The notes beneath the pieces are model-generated. The model was not told the DNA's origin and did no database searches. It worked only from the letters and a program-made list of their open reading frames with translations. Both the position numbers and the translations under genes were made by a program. A stretch of DNA of 64,000 nt from Rhizobium viscosum (GTDB lineage: Bacteria; Pseudomonadota; Alphaproteobacteria; Rhizobiales; Rhizobiaceae): NCBI RefSeq assembly GCF_014873945.1, contig NZ_JADBEC010000001.1:1964001-2028000 (forward strand), read 5' to 3'. Positions 47,769 to 57,055 of the stretch are shown here, piece after piece. Each line of letters opens with the position of its first letter. The first letter of the stretch is position 1.

Positions 47769-48539
47769 ATGTACTTCGAACTCAAGGACGCCACAGCCGA
47801 TATCCTCGCCAGGAGCCGTCGGTATAACGAACTCTGCGATCTTCCGCTTGACCTGATCTCCTCCGAACGTGAGGCCTATGACATTCAGGCGATTGCGCAG
47901 GATGCGCTGGGTTTCGAGCGCAAGGGCTACGCGCTTGTCGGCACGAGCGAGGCATCGCGCCGCACCCTCGGTCTTGCAAGGCCGATCTATTCCGAAATTC
48001 CTGCTTCCGCACTGTTTGCCGGTACGAAGGAATTCCGGCTGCCGCCAGGCACCATCGGTGTCCAGTGTGAGTTGGTTTTCACGATGCTGCGGTCCTATTC
48101 GGATATCGGAGAGCCGATCAACCTCGACAGTGCTGCTGAAGCCGTGCTCGATTGCCGCCCGGCCGTCGGTATTCTCGGCCGGCGCACGCGGCGGGTCTTC
48201 ACGGGAGACCACGCAGCGATCGCCGACTTCGGCCTGCATGTCGCAACCCTCTGCGGTGATCATACCGGGGCGCTGACATCAGCCGATCTAGCCGGCATCG
48301 ATATTACGACCTTCCTGTTCAAGCAGACGGTCTTTTCGGGGACATCCGCATCGGTCATGGGCAATCCGCTCAACGCTGTCGTCTGGCTGGCAGGCCAGCT
48401 TTCGGCGAACGGCAGGCAGCTTCAGGCCGATGATATCGTTGCGACGGGATCGTGCACGACCATTCTTCAGGTCTGGCCCGGCCAGCATCTGGCGGCTGAT
48501 TTCGGACCACTTGGACAGATCGAATGCATCTTTGCATGA
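47769..48539 (+). CDS. 2-keto-4-pentenoate hydratase family protein
   Basis: A 256-aa enzyme of the fumarylacetoacetate-hydrolase fold, close to MhpD-type hydratases. Features are 'DIQAIAQDALGFERKGYALVGTSEASRRTLGL', 'GVQCELVFTM' with a metal-binding Glu (E in CELVF), 'RPAVGILGRRTR' and 'GSCTTILQVWPGQHLAADFGPLG', where TGSCT stands for the usual TGT. Such enzymes hydrate 2-keto-dienoates in aromatic or amino-acid breakdown. No pathway partner is adjacent, so the substrate is open. The ATG at 47769 follows AGGGAG; 47745 is an alternative. Confidence 0.83.
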   Translation: MYFELKDATADILARSRRYNELCDLPLDLISSEREAYDIQAIAQDALGFERKGYALVGTSEASRRTLGLARPIYSEIPASALFAGTKEFRLPPGTIGVQCELVFTMLRSYSDIGEPINLDSAAEAVLDCRPAVGILGRRTRRVFTGDHAAIADFGLHVATLCGDHTGALTSADLAGIDITTFLFKQTVFSGTSASVMGNPLNAVVWLAGQLSANGRQLQADDIVATGSCTTILQVWPGQHLAADFGPLGQIECIFA

Positions 48540-48567
48540 CACGCATTTCAAACGGAAAGGACAGTTT

Positions 48568-48726
48568 ATGAGGCCGCAGCGAAAGCCATTCGTTGTCGAG
48601 ATCAAGAAGACGAAACAGTTCTGCCGCAAGCCGGTTCCGGCCGAGGCCGATCGCCCGGGCGCCGCGCTGCGGACAGGGACAAAGACGGCCGTCGGCCTGG
48701 CCATCCGGAGCGAGGGTCGCGCCTGA
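48568..48726 (+). CDS. Small basic hypothetical protein
   Basis: A 52-aa highly basic protein, starting MRPQRKPFVVEIKKTK and containing many Arg/Lys. AAGGA is well placed before the ATG. The stop TGA shares a base with the ATG of the next gene (TGATG), so the two are coupled. No family is recognised; short basic proteins with this type of N terminus are widespread in rhizobia. Function unknown. Confidence 0.6.
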   Translation: MRPQRKPFVVEIKKTKQFCRKPVPAEADRPGAALRTGTKTAVGLAIRSEGRA

Positions 48727-48965
48727 TGGTTAGCCGCAACGTTCCTCACGAATATTTCCTGCTTGACGCCGCGAATGTAGACGGCCCTGTGGTCGGCCAT
48801 CTTTGCGACAAACCGATTTCTGCCGTGGTCATCGACCGGAACGGCGACCGTTATCACTTCGTCGGCGTTGCCGCCAGAGATGGTTGCGGCAGACTCGATG
48901 TCATGTCGCTCAAACAGGGCGAATGGATTCTTGCACCTAACCTGGTCTATGCCGAAGCGGCTTAG
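48726..48965 (+). CDS. Small hypothetical protein, coupled to the preceding gene
   Basis: A 79-aa soluble protein with an alternating hydrophobic pattern ('PISAVVIDRNGDRYHFVGVAARDGCGRLDVMSLKQGEWIL') that suggests a small beta-barrel. It overlaps the preceding basic protein gene by one base. No domain is recognised. The pair is followed by a bidirectional terminator. Confidence 0.62.
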   Translation: MVSRNVPHEYFLLDAANVDGPVVGHLCDKPISAVVIDRNGDRYHFVGVAARDGCGRLDVMSLKQGEWILAPNLVYAEAA

Positions 48966-49045
48966 AGGTTCTACGGATCACTCCTTGCCGAGGATGATGA
49001 CAAGCGGGCCTGCCTACAGCGATTCACAGGGAGTCCCATGCAACA

Positions 49046-49080
49046 AAAAGGCCGGAAGAGCAGTGCCCTTCCGGCCTTTT
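49046..49080. terminator. Bidirectional terminator between small gene pair and ndvA
   Basis: AAAAGGCCGGAAG (49046-49058) and CTTCCGGCCTTTT (49068-49080) form a perfect 13-bp stem, with A-run and T-run at the ends. It can terminate both converging transcripts. Confidence 0.88.
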
Positions 49081-49101
49081 GTCGTGTCCTTGCGAAGCCG
49101 A

Positions 49102-50865
49102 TCAGGCAGCTTCGGTCGTATGGGCCTTGCGGACTTCGTCGTCCGTCAGGATGCCGCTGGCGCGCAGCAGAGCGGCGAAGCGGCCGTTCGAGTGGCTGAG
49201 CTCGTCGAAGCTGCCGTGCTCGACGATGCGGCCGTTGTCGAGGAACAGCACCATATCCGCCTCGCGGACCGTCGAGAGACGGTGAGCAATGATGAAGGTG
49301 GTGCGGTTCTGGCGCAGGTTGTCGATCGCAGCCTTGACGCGGGCTTCCGTCTCGACGTCGAGCGCGGAGGTCGCTTCGTCCAGCACCAGGATCGGCGCAT
49401 CCTTGAGGATGGCACGAGCGATCGCGATACGCTGGCGTTCGCCGCCGGAGAGCTTGTTGCCGCGCTCGCCGACATGGGTGTCATACTGCTCGTCGCGGTT
49501 CTCGATGAAGTCTGCGGCGGCAGCAGCTTCGGCGGCGCGGCGCATATCCTCTTCCGAGGCATTCTCGCGGCCGAGGCGGATGTTGTCGCTGATCGAGCGG
49601 TTCAGAAGCCCGGCATCCTGGAAGACAGTGGCGATATAGCGGCGCAGCGACTTGCGCGTGACCTTGCTGATGTCGGTGCCGTCGACGAGAATCTGGCCGC
49701 CCTGCGGATCGTAAACACGCTGCAGCAGGTTGACGAGCGTCGTCTTGCCGGCGCCGGTCGGGCCGACGATCGCAACCGTCTGGCCGGCCTTCACCTTGAA
49801 GGAAACGTTGTGCAGGCCCTGCGAGCTATTGGCGAAGCCGAAGGAGACGTCTTTGAACTCGACATCGCCCTTGACATCCTTGATCTCGCCGTTGCCGGCC
49901 GGCTCTTCGCGTTCACGAACGGAATCTTCGAGATTGTAGAAGTCCTCCAGTTTCGAACGGGCTTCGAAGATCTGCGTGGCGAACTGGCGCATCAGGTCCA
50001 GGCGGGCGATCAGCAGGTTGGCGAAGCCGATGAAAGCAATGACGTCGCCGACACGCAGTTCGCCATTCTGAACCAGCACGGTACCGATGACGAGCACGAT
50101 CATCATGGCGATCGTGGAGGCCATGCGGTTCAGCGCGCTCGCAAGCGCCCACCAGTCGAGTACCGGATACTGCGCCTGCAGCAGGCGGTCGGCAAAGGAC
50201 TTCAGTGCACGCGTCTCGGCATCGATGCGGTTATAGCTATGCAGCACCGAGACGTTGCTGATGGAATCGCTGACATGGCCGAAGACGGTATGATAGTGGT
50301 TCTCGACCGAAGCCTGGCCGTCCTTGGTGCGGCTCATGACCACGCGGCCGATGATCCAATAGGCGATACCGAGTACGATCAGGACTGCGGAGAGACGCAG
50401 ATCCATGGATATTGCGGTCGGGATAAGCAGGCCAAGCGCAATGACCGTCGAAAGGTGGTTGCGCATGAACTCCAGCCACAGGCCGAACAGGGTTTCGCAG
50501 GCACGCAGCAGCGTGTGCAACGCGTTCGACGTGCCCCGCTGGTGGTGCCAGGAAAGCGGCATGGAGATGATGCGGCCGAAAGCCTCCGTCAGAAGCGTCG
50601 CACGGCGGCCGTGGGCCAGCCTGTCGGCTTCACGCGCCACAAGGACGAAGGCGATGGTGTTGAAGACGGCAAATGCCGCCCACATCATGAGAATCGGTTT
50701 GACCTCACCCTTGCCGGAAATCGCATCGATGATACGGCCGAACAGGATTGGCTCGGCGATAGTGATGGCCGCCAATACGATATTCGCGATAACGACGAGG
50801 GATACGCGGAGCTTGTAGGCGCCAAGATAGCGCAGAGCCCTTGCATAGACCTTGAATAACGACAC
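49102..50865 (-). CDS. ndvA: Cyclic beta-1,2-glucan ABC exporter NdvA/ChvA
   Basis: A 587-aa half-transporter that exports cyclic beta-1,2-glucan to the periplasm. The N-terminal half has six spans, starting 'LRVSLVVIANIVLAAITIAEPILFGR'. The C-terminal ATPase has GPTGAGKTT, LSGGERQRIAIARA and ILVLDEATSALD. Overall length and sequence fit NdvA/ChvA rather than a generic lipid exporter, and ndvB is 3 kb away on the other strand. Loss of this gene in relatives blocks nodule invasion or tumour formation. Confidence 0.94.
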   Translation of the reverse strand: MSLFKVYARALRYLGAYKLRVSLVVIANIVLAAITIAEPILFGRIIDAISGKGEVKPILMMWAAFAVFNTIAFVLVAREADRLAHGRRATLLTEAFGRIISMPLSWHHQRGTSNALHTLLRACETLFGLWLEFMRNHLSTVIALGLLIPTAISMDLRLSAVLIVLGIAYWIIGRVVMSRTKDGQASVENHYHTVFGHVSDSISNVSVLHSYNRIDAETRALKSFADRLLQAQYPVLDWWALASALNRMASTIAMMIVLVIGTVLVQNGELRVGDVIAFIGFANLLIARLDLMRQFATQIFEARSKLEDFYNLEDSVREREEPAGNGEIKDVKGDVEFKDVSFGFANSSQGLHNVSFKVKAGQTVAIVGPTGAGKTTLVNLLQRVYDPQGGQILVDGTDISKVTRKSLRRYIATVFQDAGLLNRSISDNIRLGRENASEEDMRRAAEAAAAADFIENRDEQYDTHVGERGNKLSGGERQRIAIARAILKDAPILVLDEATSALDVETEARVKAAIDNLRQNRTTFIIAHRLSTVREADMVLFLDNGRIVEHGSFDELSHSNGRFAALLRASGILTDDEVRKAHTTEAA

Positions 50866-51185
50866 GTCGGGACCTCTTTTGCATCTGCGAAAAAACGGGA
50901 TGGTGCGATGCTACAAAAATCTACCTGAACCGACGATTAACGGGATATTCGGGTTTGGAATCCGCCTTCGAAGTTCGCGCGCACGGTGCGATCGCTGAGT
51001 GCGATAAGTGACCATAGTTTCGAAATTGTTGCTTAGGCATAGATCGCGACAATTTGCGCTTGCATTCCCTGGAGCGTCTAGCGCACCATCCAGTTTGTGA
51101 ACTGCAATTTTTTAATCAAGACCGTTCAGCGGCGGGTTATCAGGCCTGCTCCGGCGGCCTCGTTGGTCCGGGCAAGGGGCATTTT
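50866..51185. other. Divergent intergenic region between ndvA and luxR-type gene
   Basis: About 320 bases containing both promoters. No tRNA, repeat, or clear lux-box palindrome was seen. A longer in-frame start for the regulator at 51054 would reach into this region. Confidence 0.4.
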
Positions 51186-51926
51186 GTGCAAATTCATTCT
51201 TTAATTCAATTACTTGTTATTCTAGAGGAATATTCCGACAGCGAAAGCGCGATCGAAGAACTCGACAAGGTGATCCGCGCGAACGGATTCGATTTCTACG
51301 GCCTGCTTCGCCATCCCAAGCAAGGAGACAACCCATGGAGTGTGACCATGGCCAGCCGGTGGCCGGACAGATGGTCGCACATCTATGCGGTAAAAAAATA
51401 TGTGCTCGTCGATCCGACCGTGCGGTATCTTGCACATGCACAGCGGCCCTTCCGTTGGCGCGACAGCATGGCTGCTTTTAGGGCCGACCCGCATCAGCGC
51501 CGCATGGAGCAGATGATGGTCGATGCCTTCGGCCATGGGTTGGAAGACGGCTATGTCTTCCCGATCTATGGAAGAAACGGCATCCTTGGCAGCCTCAGCC
51601 TCGGCGGTAAACCCGTTGAGCTCTCACCCGCTGAAATCGCGCTTTTCGAGGCGATCGCCCGCAAAGCCTTCTGGCGGCTGCTCGATCTGCAGGGTGAAGC
51701 TGCAGCGCTGGAAACAGTGCCGATGACCGACACACAGCTGACCCGGCGCGAAATGGAGATCCTGCATTATCTCGCCGAGGGCATGACCTCGATGGAAATC
51801 AGCAAGCATCTGAAGATCTCCAATCATACGGTCGACTGGTACATGAACGGTCTGCAGGATAAGCTAAAGGCCAAGAATCGGCAGCAGGCAGTGGCGCTTG
51901 CTTTCCGGTATGGTTTGATTACCTGA
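51186..51926 (+). CDS. LuxR-family regulator with autoinducer-binding domain
   Basis: A 246-aa regulator. The N-terminal autoinducer-binding domain keeps key residues of acyl-homoserine-lactone receptors: W and Y in 'DRWSHIYAVKKYVLVDPTV' with the D-P pair, W in 'RPFRWRDSM', and G in 'HGLEDGYVFPIYG'. A LuxR helix-turn-helix occupies about 180-240 ('LTRREMEILHYLAEGMTSMEISKHLKISNHTVDWYMN'). The GTG at 51186 gives the usual length and is preceded by AAGGGG. No luxI-type gene is in the window, so it is a solo or responds to a distant synthase. Targets unknown. Confidence 0.87.
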   Translation: MQIHSLIQLLVILEEYSDSESAIEELDKVIRANGFDFYGLLRHPKQGDNPWSVTMASRWPDRWSHIYAVKKYVLVDPTVRYLAHAQRPFRWRDSMAAFRADPHQRRMEQMMVDAFGHGLEDGYVFPIYGRNGILGSLSLGGKPVELSPAEIALFEAIARKAFWRLLDLQGEAAALETVPMTDTQLTRREMEILHYLAEGMTSMEISKHLKISNHTVDWYMNGLQDKLKAKNRQQAVALAFRYGLIT

Positions 51927-52044
51927 GATCTAGAGAAATTCTATTTCGTCGAGATGAGGGAAATTGAACTTTCTGTAACAGCACGTTAAGAATTCTCTTC
52001 GCGGGTGCAGCATGGCCCGTTTTTCGTGCTTTGAGGAGAGTACA

Positions 52045-55000
52045 TTGCCCATATCGAAGATCCTTGTCGCCAACCGTTCCGAAATCGCCATCCGCGTCTT
52101 CCGCGCGGCCAATGAACTCGGAATAAAAACGGTCGCGATATGGGCTGAGGAAGACAAGCTGGCGCTGCACCGCTTCAAGGCCGACGAGAGCTATCAAGTC
52201 GGCCGCGGCCCCCATCTTTCCCGCGACCTCGGGCCGATCGAAAGCTATCTTTCGATCGACGAGGTGATCCGCGTCGCCAAGCTTTCCGGCGCCGACGCCA
52301 TTCATCCGGGCTACGGCCTGCTTTCGGAAAGCCCCGAATTCGTCGATGCCTGCAATGCTGCAGGCATCACCTTCATCGGCCCGAGGGCCGATACTATGCG
52401 TCAGCTCGGCAATAAGGTCGCGGCGCGCAATCTCGCCATTTCCGTCGGTGTTCCAGTCGTTCCGGCGACTGAGCCGCTGCCTGACGACATGAAAGAAGTC
52501 GCGAAGATGGCTGCCGCGATCGGCTATCCCGTGATGCTGAAGGCGTCCTGGGGCGGCGGCGGTCGCGGCATGCGCGTCATCCGCTCGGAAGCCGATCTCG
52601 CCCGCGAGGTGACGGAAGCCAAGCGCGAGGCGATGGCCGCCTTCGGCAAGGACGAAGTCTATCTCGAAAAGCTCGTCGAGCGTGCCCGCCACGTTGAAAG
52701 TCAGATCCTCGGCGATACGCATGGCAATGTCGTGCATCTCTTCGAGCGCGACTGCTCCATCCAGCGCCGTAATCAGAAGGTCGTCGAGCGTGCGCCCGCC
52801 CCGTATCTTTCGGACGCACAACGCCAGGAACTTGCCGCCTATTCACTGAAGATCGCGCAGGCGACGAACTACGTTGGCGCCGGCACCGTCGAATATCTGA
52901 TGGATGCCGATACCGGCAAATTCTACTTCATCGAAGTCAATCCGCGAATCCAGGTCGAGCACACGGTCACCGAAGTCGTCACCGGCATCGATATCGTCAA
53001 GGCGCAGATCCATATCCTCGACGGCTTTGCCATTGGCACCGAAGAATCCGGCGTGCCGAAGCAGGCGGATATCCGCCTCAACGGCCACGCGCTGCAGTGC
53101 CGTATCACGACGGAAGATCCGGAGCATAATTTCATTCCGGACTATGGCCGCATCACCGCCTATCGCTCCGCATCGGGCTTCGGTATCCGCCTCGACGGCG
53201 GCACGTCTTATACCGGTGCGATCATCACCCGTTACTACGATCCGCTGCTGGTGAAGGTAACGGCCTGGGCGCCGAACCCGCTGGAAGCCATTTCCCGCAT
53301 GGACCGCGCCCTTCGCGAATTCCGTATTCGCGGTGTTGCCACCAACCTGACCTTCCTGGAAGCGATCATCACGCATCCGAAGTTCCAGGATAATTCCTAT
53401 ACGACACGTTTCATCGATACGACGCCGGAGCTCTTCCAGCAGGTCAAGCGCCAGGACCGTGCCACCAAGCTCTTGACCTATCTCGCCGATGTTACCGTCA
53501 ACGGCCATCCCGAGGCAAAGGATCGCCCGCGGCCATCGCAGGATGCCGCCAAGCCGGTCGTACCCTATGCAAATGGTGGCAAGATCCCCGATGGCACGAA
53601 GCAGCTTCTCGACCAGCTCGGCCCGAAGAAATTCAGCGAGTGGATGCGCGAGCAGAAGCAGGTGCTGCTGACCGATACGACGATGCGCGACGGCCACCAG
53701 TCGCTGCTCGCCACCCGCATGCGCACCCATGATATCGCCAGGATCGCCGGCACCTATGCGCATGCACTGCCAAATCTCCTGTCGCTGGAATGTTGGGGGG
53801 GTGCTACCTTCGACGTCTCCATGCGCTTTCTGACCGAGGATCCGTGGGAGCGTCTGGGCCTGATCCGCGAGGCGGCTCCCAACCTTCTGCTGCAGATGCT
53901 TCTGCGCGGCGCGAACGGCGTCGGCTACAAGAACTATCCTGACAATGTCGTGAAATATTTCGTCCGCCAAGCTGCCAAGGGCGGCATCGACCTTTTCCGT
54001 GTCTTCGACTGCCTGAACTGGGTAGAGAATATGCGCGTGTCGATGGACGCCGTCGCCGAGGAGAACAAGCTCTGCGAAGCGGCAATCTGCTATACCGGCG
54101 ATATCCTCAATTCGGCGCGACCGAAGTATGACCTGAAATATTATACGGACCTTGCCGTCGAACTCGAAAAGGCTGGCGCGCATATCATCGCGCTCAAGGA
54201 CATGGCGGGCCTCCTGAAGCCGGCCGCCGCCAAGGTGCTGTTCAAGGCGCTGCGCGAAGCGACCAGCCTGCCGATCCACTTCCACACGCATGATACGTCG
54301 GGCATTGCCGCGGCCACGGTTCTTGCTGCCGTGGATGCCGGCGTCGATGCTGTCGATGCAGCGATGGATGCACTGTCCGGAAATACGTCGCAGCCCTGCC
54401 TCGGCTCCATCGTCGAGGCGCTGCGTGGCTCCGAGCGTGATCCGGGCCTCGATCCGGAGTGGATTCGCCGCATCTCGTTCTATTGGGAAGCGGTTCGCAA
54501 TCAGTATGCGGCCTTCGAGAGCGATCTCAAGGGCCCGGCTTCAGAAGTTTACCTGCATGAAATGCCGGGCGGCCAGTTCACCAACCTCAAGGAACAGGCC
54601 CGTTCGTTGGGGCTGGAGACCCGCTGGCACCAGGTGGCGCAGGCCTATGCCGACGCCAACCAGATGTTCGGCGATATCGTCAAGGTGACGCCTTCGTCCA
54701 AGGTTGTCGGCGATATGGCGCTGATGATGGTGAGCCAGGACCTGACGGTTGCCGATGTGGTCAGCGCTGAGAAGGAAGTTTCCTTTCCAGAATCGGTCGT
54801 CTCGATGCTGAAGGGCGATCTCGGCCAGCCTCCGTCGGGATGGCCGGAAGCGTTGCAGAAGAAGGCTTTGAAGGGCGAGCAGCCCTATACGGTGCGCCCC
54901 GGCTCACTGCTTGACGATGCCGATCTCGATGCGGAGCGCAAGGCGATCGAGACCAAGCTGGAGCGCGAGGTCAGCGACTTCGAATTCGCCTCCTACCTCA

Positions 55001-55509
55001 TGTATCCGAAGGTCTTCACCGATTTCGCGCTGGCTTCGGACACCTACGGTCCGGTTTCCGTGCTGCCGACGCCTGCCTACTTCTACGGTCTTGCCGATGG
55101 CGAGGAGCTGTTTGCCGATATCGAGAAGGGCAAGACGCTCGTCATCGTCAACCAGGCGATGAGCGGCACCGACAGCCAGGGCATGGTCACCGTCTTCTTC
55201 GAACTCAATGGCCAGCCGCGCCGCATCAAGGTGCCGGATCGGGCGCACGGCGCTTCAGGCGCGGCTGCCCGCCGCAAGGCGGAGCCGGGCAATGCTACCC
55301 ATGTCGGAGCGCCGATGCCAGGCGTCATATCACGCGCCTTTGTTGTACCGGGCCAGGTCGTCAGCGCCGGTGACGTGCTCGTCTCCATCGAGGCGATGAA
55401 GATGGAAACGGCACTGCATGCGGAGAAGGACGGCACCGTTTCTGAAGTCCTGGTCAAGGCCGGCGACCAGATCGACGCCAAGGATCTGCTCGTCGTCTAC
55501 GCTGGGTGA
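52045..55509 (+). CDS. pyc: Pyruvate carboxylase
   Basis: Biotin enzyme that makes oxaloacetate from pyruvate and bicarbonate, replenishing the TCA cycle. Biotin carboxylase comes first (about 1-450, 'KILVANRSEIAIRVFRAANELGI', 'GGGGRGMR', 'EVNPRIQVEHTVTE'). The carboxyltransferase follows, with D549 in TDTTMRDGHQ and 'HFHTHDTSG', and the biotin lysine is K1119 in EAMKME. The TTG at 52045 follows GAGGAGAG and gives 1154 aa, the size and numbering of the R. etli enzyme. The ATG at 52012 would add an unconserved leader. It is single-gene and ends in a terminator. Confidence 0.97.
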   Translation: MPISKILVANRSEIAIRVFRAANELGIKTVAIWAEEDKLALHRFKADESYQVGRGPHLSRDLGPIESYLSIDEVIRVAKLSGADAIHPGYGLLSESPEFVDACNAAGITFIGPRADTMRQLGNKVAARNLAISVGVPVVPATEPLPDDMKEVAKMAAAIGYPVMLKASWGGGGRGMRVIRSEADLAREVTEAKREAMAAFGKDEVYLEKLVERARHVESQILGDTHGNVVHLFERDCSIQRRNQKVVERAPAPYLSDAQRQELAAYSLKIAQATNYVGAGTVEYLMDADTGKFYFIEVNPRIQVEHTVTEVVTGIDIVKAQIHILDGFAIGTEESGVPKQADIRLNGHALQCRITTEDPEHNFIPDYGRITAYRSASGFGIRLDGGTSYTGAIITRYYDPLLVKVTAWAPNPLEAISRMDRALREFRIRGVATNLTFLEAIITHPKFQDNSYTTRFIDTTPELFQQVKRQDRATKLLTYLADVTVNGHPEAKDRPRPSQDAAKPVVPYANGGKIPDGTKQLLDQLGPKKFSEWMREQKQVLLTDTTMRDGHQSLLATRMRTHDIARIAGTYAHALPNLLSLECWGGATFDVSMRFLTEDPWERLGLIREAAPNLLLQMLLRGANGVGYKNYPDNVVKYFVRQAAKGGIDLFRVFDCLNWVENMRVSMDAVAEENKLCEAAICYTGDILNSARPKYDLKYYTDLAVELEKAGAHIIALKDMAGLLKPAAAKVLFKALREATSLPIHFHTHDTSGIAAATVLAAVDAGVDAVDAAMDALSGNTSQPCLGSIVEALRGSERDPGLDPEWIRRISFYWEAVRNQYAAFESDLKGPASEVYLHEMPGGQFTNLKEQARSLGLETRWHQVAQAYADANQMFGDIVKVTPSSKVVGDMALMMVSQDLTVADVVSAEKEVSFPESVVSMLKGDLGQPPSGWPEALQKKALKGEQPYTVRPGSLLDDADLDAERKAIETKLEREVSDFEFASYLMYPKVFTDFALASDTYGPVSVLPTPAYFYGLADGEELFADIEKGKTLVIVNQAMSGTDSQGMVTVFFELNGQPRRIKVPDRAHGASGAAARRKAEPGNATHVGAPMPGVISRAFVVPGQVVSAGDVLVSIEAMKMETALHAEKDGTVSEVLVKAGDQIDAKDLLVVYAG

Positions 55510-55594
55510 GCAGAGGACGGGCGACCGGTATCGTGATCACCCGATTGTGTAGGATCGGGCCGTTAAAAAGCTGATTTTTCTATGAGTTAGCGGC

Positions 55595-55626
55595 CTTCTC
55601 GCCTTGCCGGGCGGGGAGGTTTTCTC
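55595..55626 (+). terminator. Intrinsic terminator after pyc
   Basis: CCTTCTCGCC (55595-55604) pairs with GGCGGGGAGG (55611-55620) including two G-T pairs, followed by TTTTCTC. Confidence 0.72.
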
Positions 55627-55677
55627 ATAGACTTCAGCTCCTACCACCGCCCCCCCAGACCAGTCAGGGATCATCTC

Positions 55678-56250
55678 ATGAGCAAGTTGAAGATTGCCGT
55701 CATCGTCGGCAGCACGCGTATTGGCCGTTTCGCGGAACATCCGGCCAAGTGGATCGCTGAGCTCGTCGGCGAGCGTTCTGATCTCGAAGTCGAAGTTCTG
55801 GATCTTCTCGACTACCCCATGCATTTCTTCGGCGAAGAGCGCGCTACGACGGCGGAGAGCGAAACCGCCGAGCGCTGGAAGAAGAAGCTGCGCGAATTCG
55901 ACGGCTTCATCTTCACCGTCGCCGAATACAATCACGCCCCGACTGCTGTTCTGAAGAACGCGATCGATCTCGGGGAGTTCATCCATAAGCCGGTCAGCTT
56001 CGTCGGTTACGGCGGCGTCGGTGGCGCACGTGCGGTTGAGCATCTTCGCCTGATTTTCGTCGAAATGAGCGCGGCGTCCGTCAAGACGGCCGTTCACATA
56101 TCGTTCGGCGAATATCTTTCTGTCCTCAAGGAAGGTAAGAGCCTCGGCGACTACGCTCATCTGAACGAAGCCGCCAAGAACTTGCTCGATCAGCTGACCT
56201 GGTGGGGCAATGCGTTGAAGGCAGCGCGCGCCGTCGTCACGTCTGCCTGA
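55678..56250 (+). CDS. NADPH-dependent FMN reductase family protein
   Basis: A 190-aa flavodoxin-fold oxidoreductase. 'KIAVIVGSTRIGRFAEHPAKWI' contains the phosphate-binding loop GSTRIGR, and 'FIFTVAEYNHAPTAVLKNAIDLG' is the FMN/dimer motif (usual form E-Y-N-x-x). Such enzymes reduce FMN, quinones or azo dyes with NADPH. A GGGA lies before the ATG. It is convergent with the amino-acid ABC operon. Physiological substrate unknown. Confidence 0.9.
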   Translation: MSKLKIAVIVGSTRIGRFAEHPAKWIAELVGERSDLEVEVLDLLDYPMHFFGEERATTAESETAERWKKKLREFDGFIFTVAEYNHAPTAVLKNAIDLGEFIHKPVSFVGYGGVGGARAVEHLRLIFVEMSAASVKTAVHISFGEYLSVLKEGKSLGDYAHLNEAAKNLLDQLTWWGNALKAARAVVTSA

Positions 56251-56293
56251 TCGGAATTTCCGCATGCCGGGATGATCGCGTCCCGGCGGGGCC

Positions 56294-57055
56294 TCAGATA
56301 TCGTAGGTATTTGCGGCGTTGATCGTCGAGATGAAACGCTTGGTGCGTTCGCGTTCCGGCGCATTGAAGATTGCCCTGGCGCTGCCCGTCTCCACCACGC
56401 TGCCGGCTTCCAGGAAAACCACGTCGTTGGCGATCTTGGAGGCGAGCCTCAGGTCATGGGTCGCCATGACCATGGTCGTGCCCTCGCGGGCGAGCTGGCC
56501 CAGCACATCGACCACTTCCGCGGACAATTCCGGATCGAGCGCAGACGTCGGCTCGTCGCAGAGCAGGACGCGTGGCGAAGGGGCAAGTGCGCGGGCGATC
56601 GCCACACGCTGCTGCTGGCCGCCCGAAAGCGTCGAAGGCCAGGCATCAACCTTGTGCGCCATACCAACCTTGGTCAGCAGTTCCATGGCGCGTTCGCGCG
56701 CCTTTTCCTTCGGCCATTTCAGGACGGTGACCAGACCTTCCATGACATTTTCGATCGCCGTCTGGTGCGGGAAAAGCTGAAAGTTCTGGAAGACCATGCC
56801 GGTCTGGCGGCGGATTTTCTGAATTGCCTGCCAACCGGTGCGTTTACCGGGTGCAAAGGAAAGAGTTTCCTCACCAAGGCGGATGGTGCCAGCGGTCGGG
56901 ACTTCGAGAAGATTGATGCAGCGAAGTAATGTGCTCTTGCCGCCGCCGGATGGGCCGACGAGGGCTGTGACGCTGCCTTCGGGGATGCGGATGCTGATGT
57001 CTTTCAGGATGACCGCATCGCCGAAGCGCTTTTCGATATTGGAAAGCTCGATCAT
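56294..57055 (-). CDS. Polar amino acid ABC transporter ATP-binding protein
   Basis: A 253-aa ATPase of the GlnQ/HisP group. Walker A GPSGGGKST, Q-loop 'TGMVFQNFQLFPHQTAIENV', signature LSGGQQQRVAIARAL and Walker B LLCDEPTSALDPE are all intact. It overlaps the permease gene by four bases. It energises import of an amino acid captured by the upstream-encoded binding protein. The class is firm; ligand is not. Confidence 0.93.
   Translation of the reverse strand: MIELSNIEKRFGDAVILKDISIRIPEGSVTALVGPSGGGKSTLLRCINLLEVPTAGTIRLGEETLSFAPGKRTGWQAIQKIRRQTGMVFQNFQLFPHQTAIENVMEGLVTVLKWPKEKARERAMELLTKVGMAHKVDAWPSTLSGGQQQRVAIARALAPSPRVLLCDEPTSALDPELSAEVVDVLGQLAREGTTMVMATHDLRLASKIANDVVFLEAGSVVETGSARAIFNAPERERTKRFISTINAANTYDI

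Noticed and set aside
48868..50859. 663-codon plus-strand frame opposite ndvA
   Set aside because: The ABC exporter on the minus strand has all motifs; the opposite frame would lack any and reads through the bidirectional terminator.
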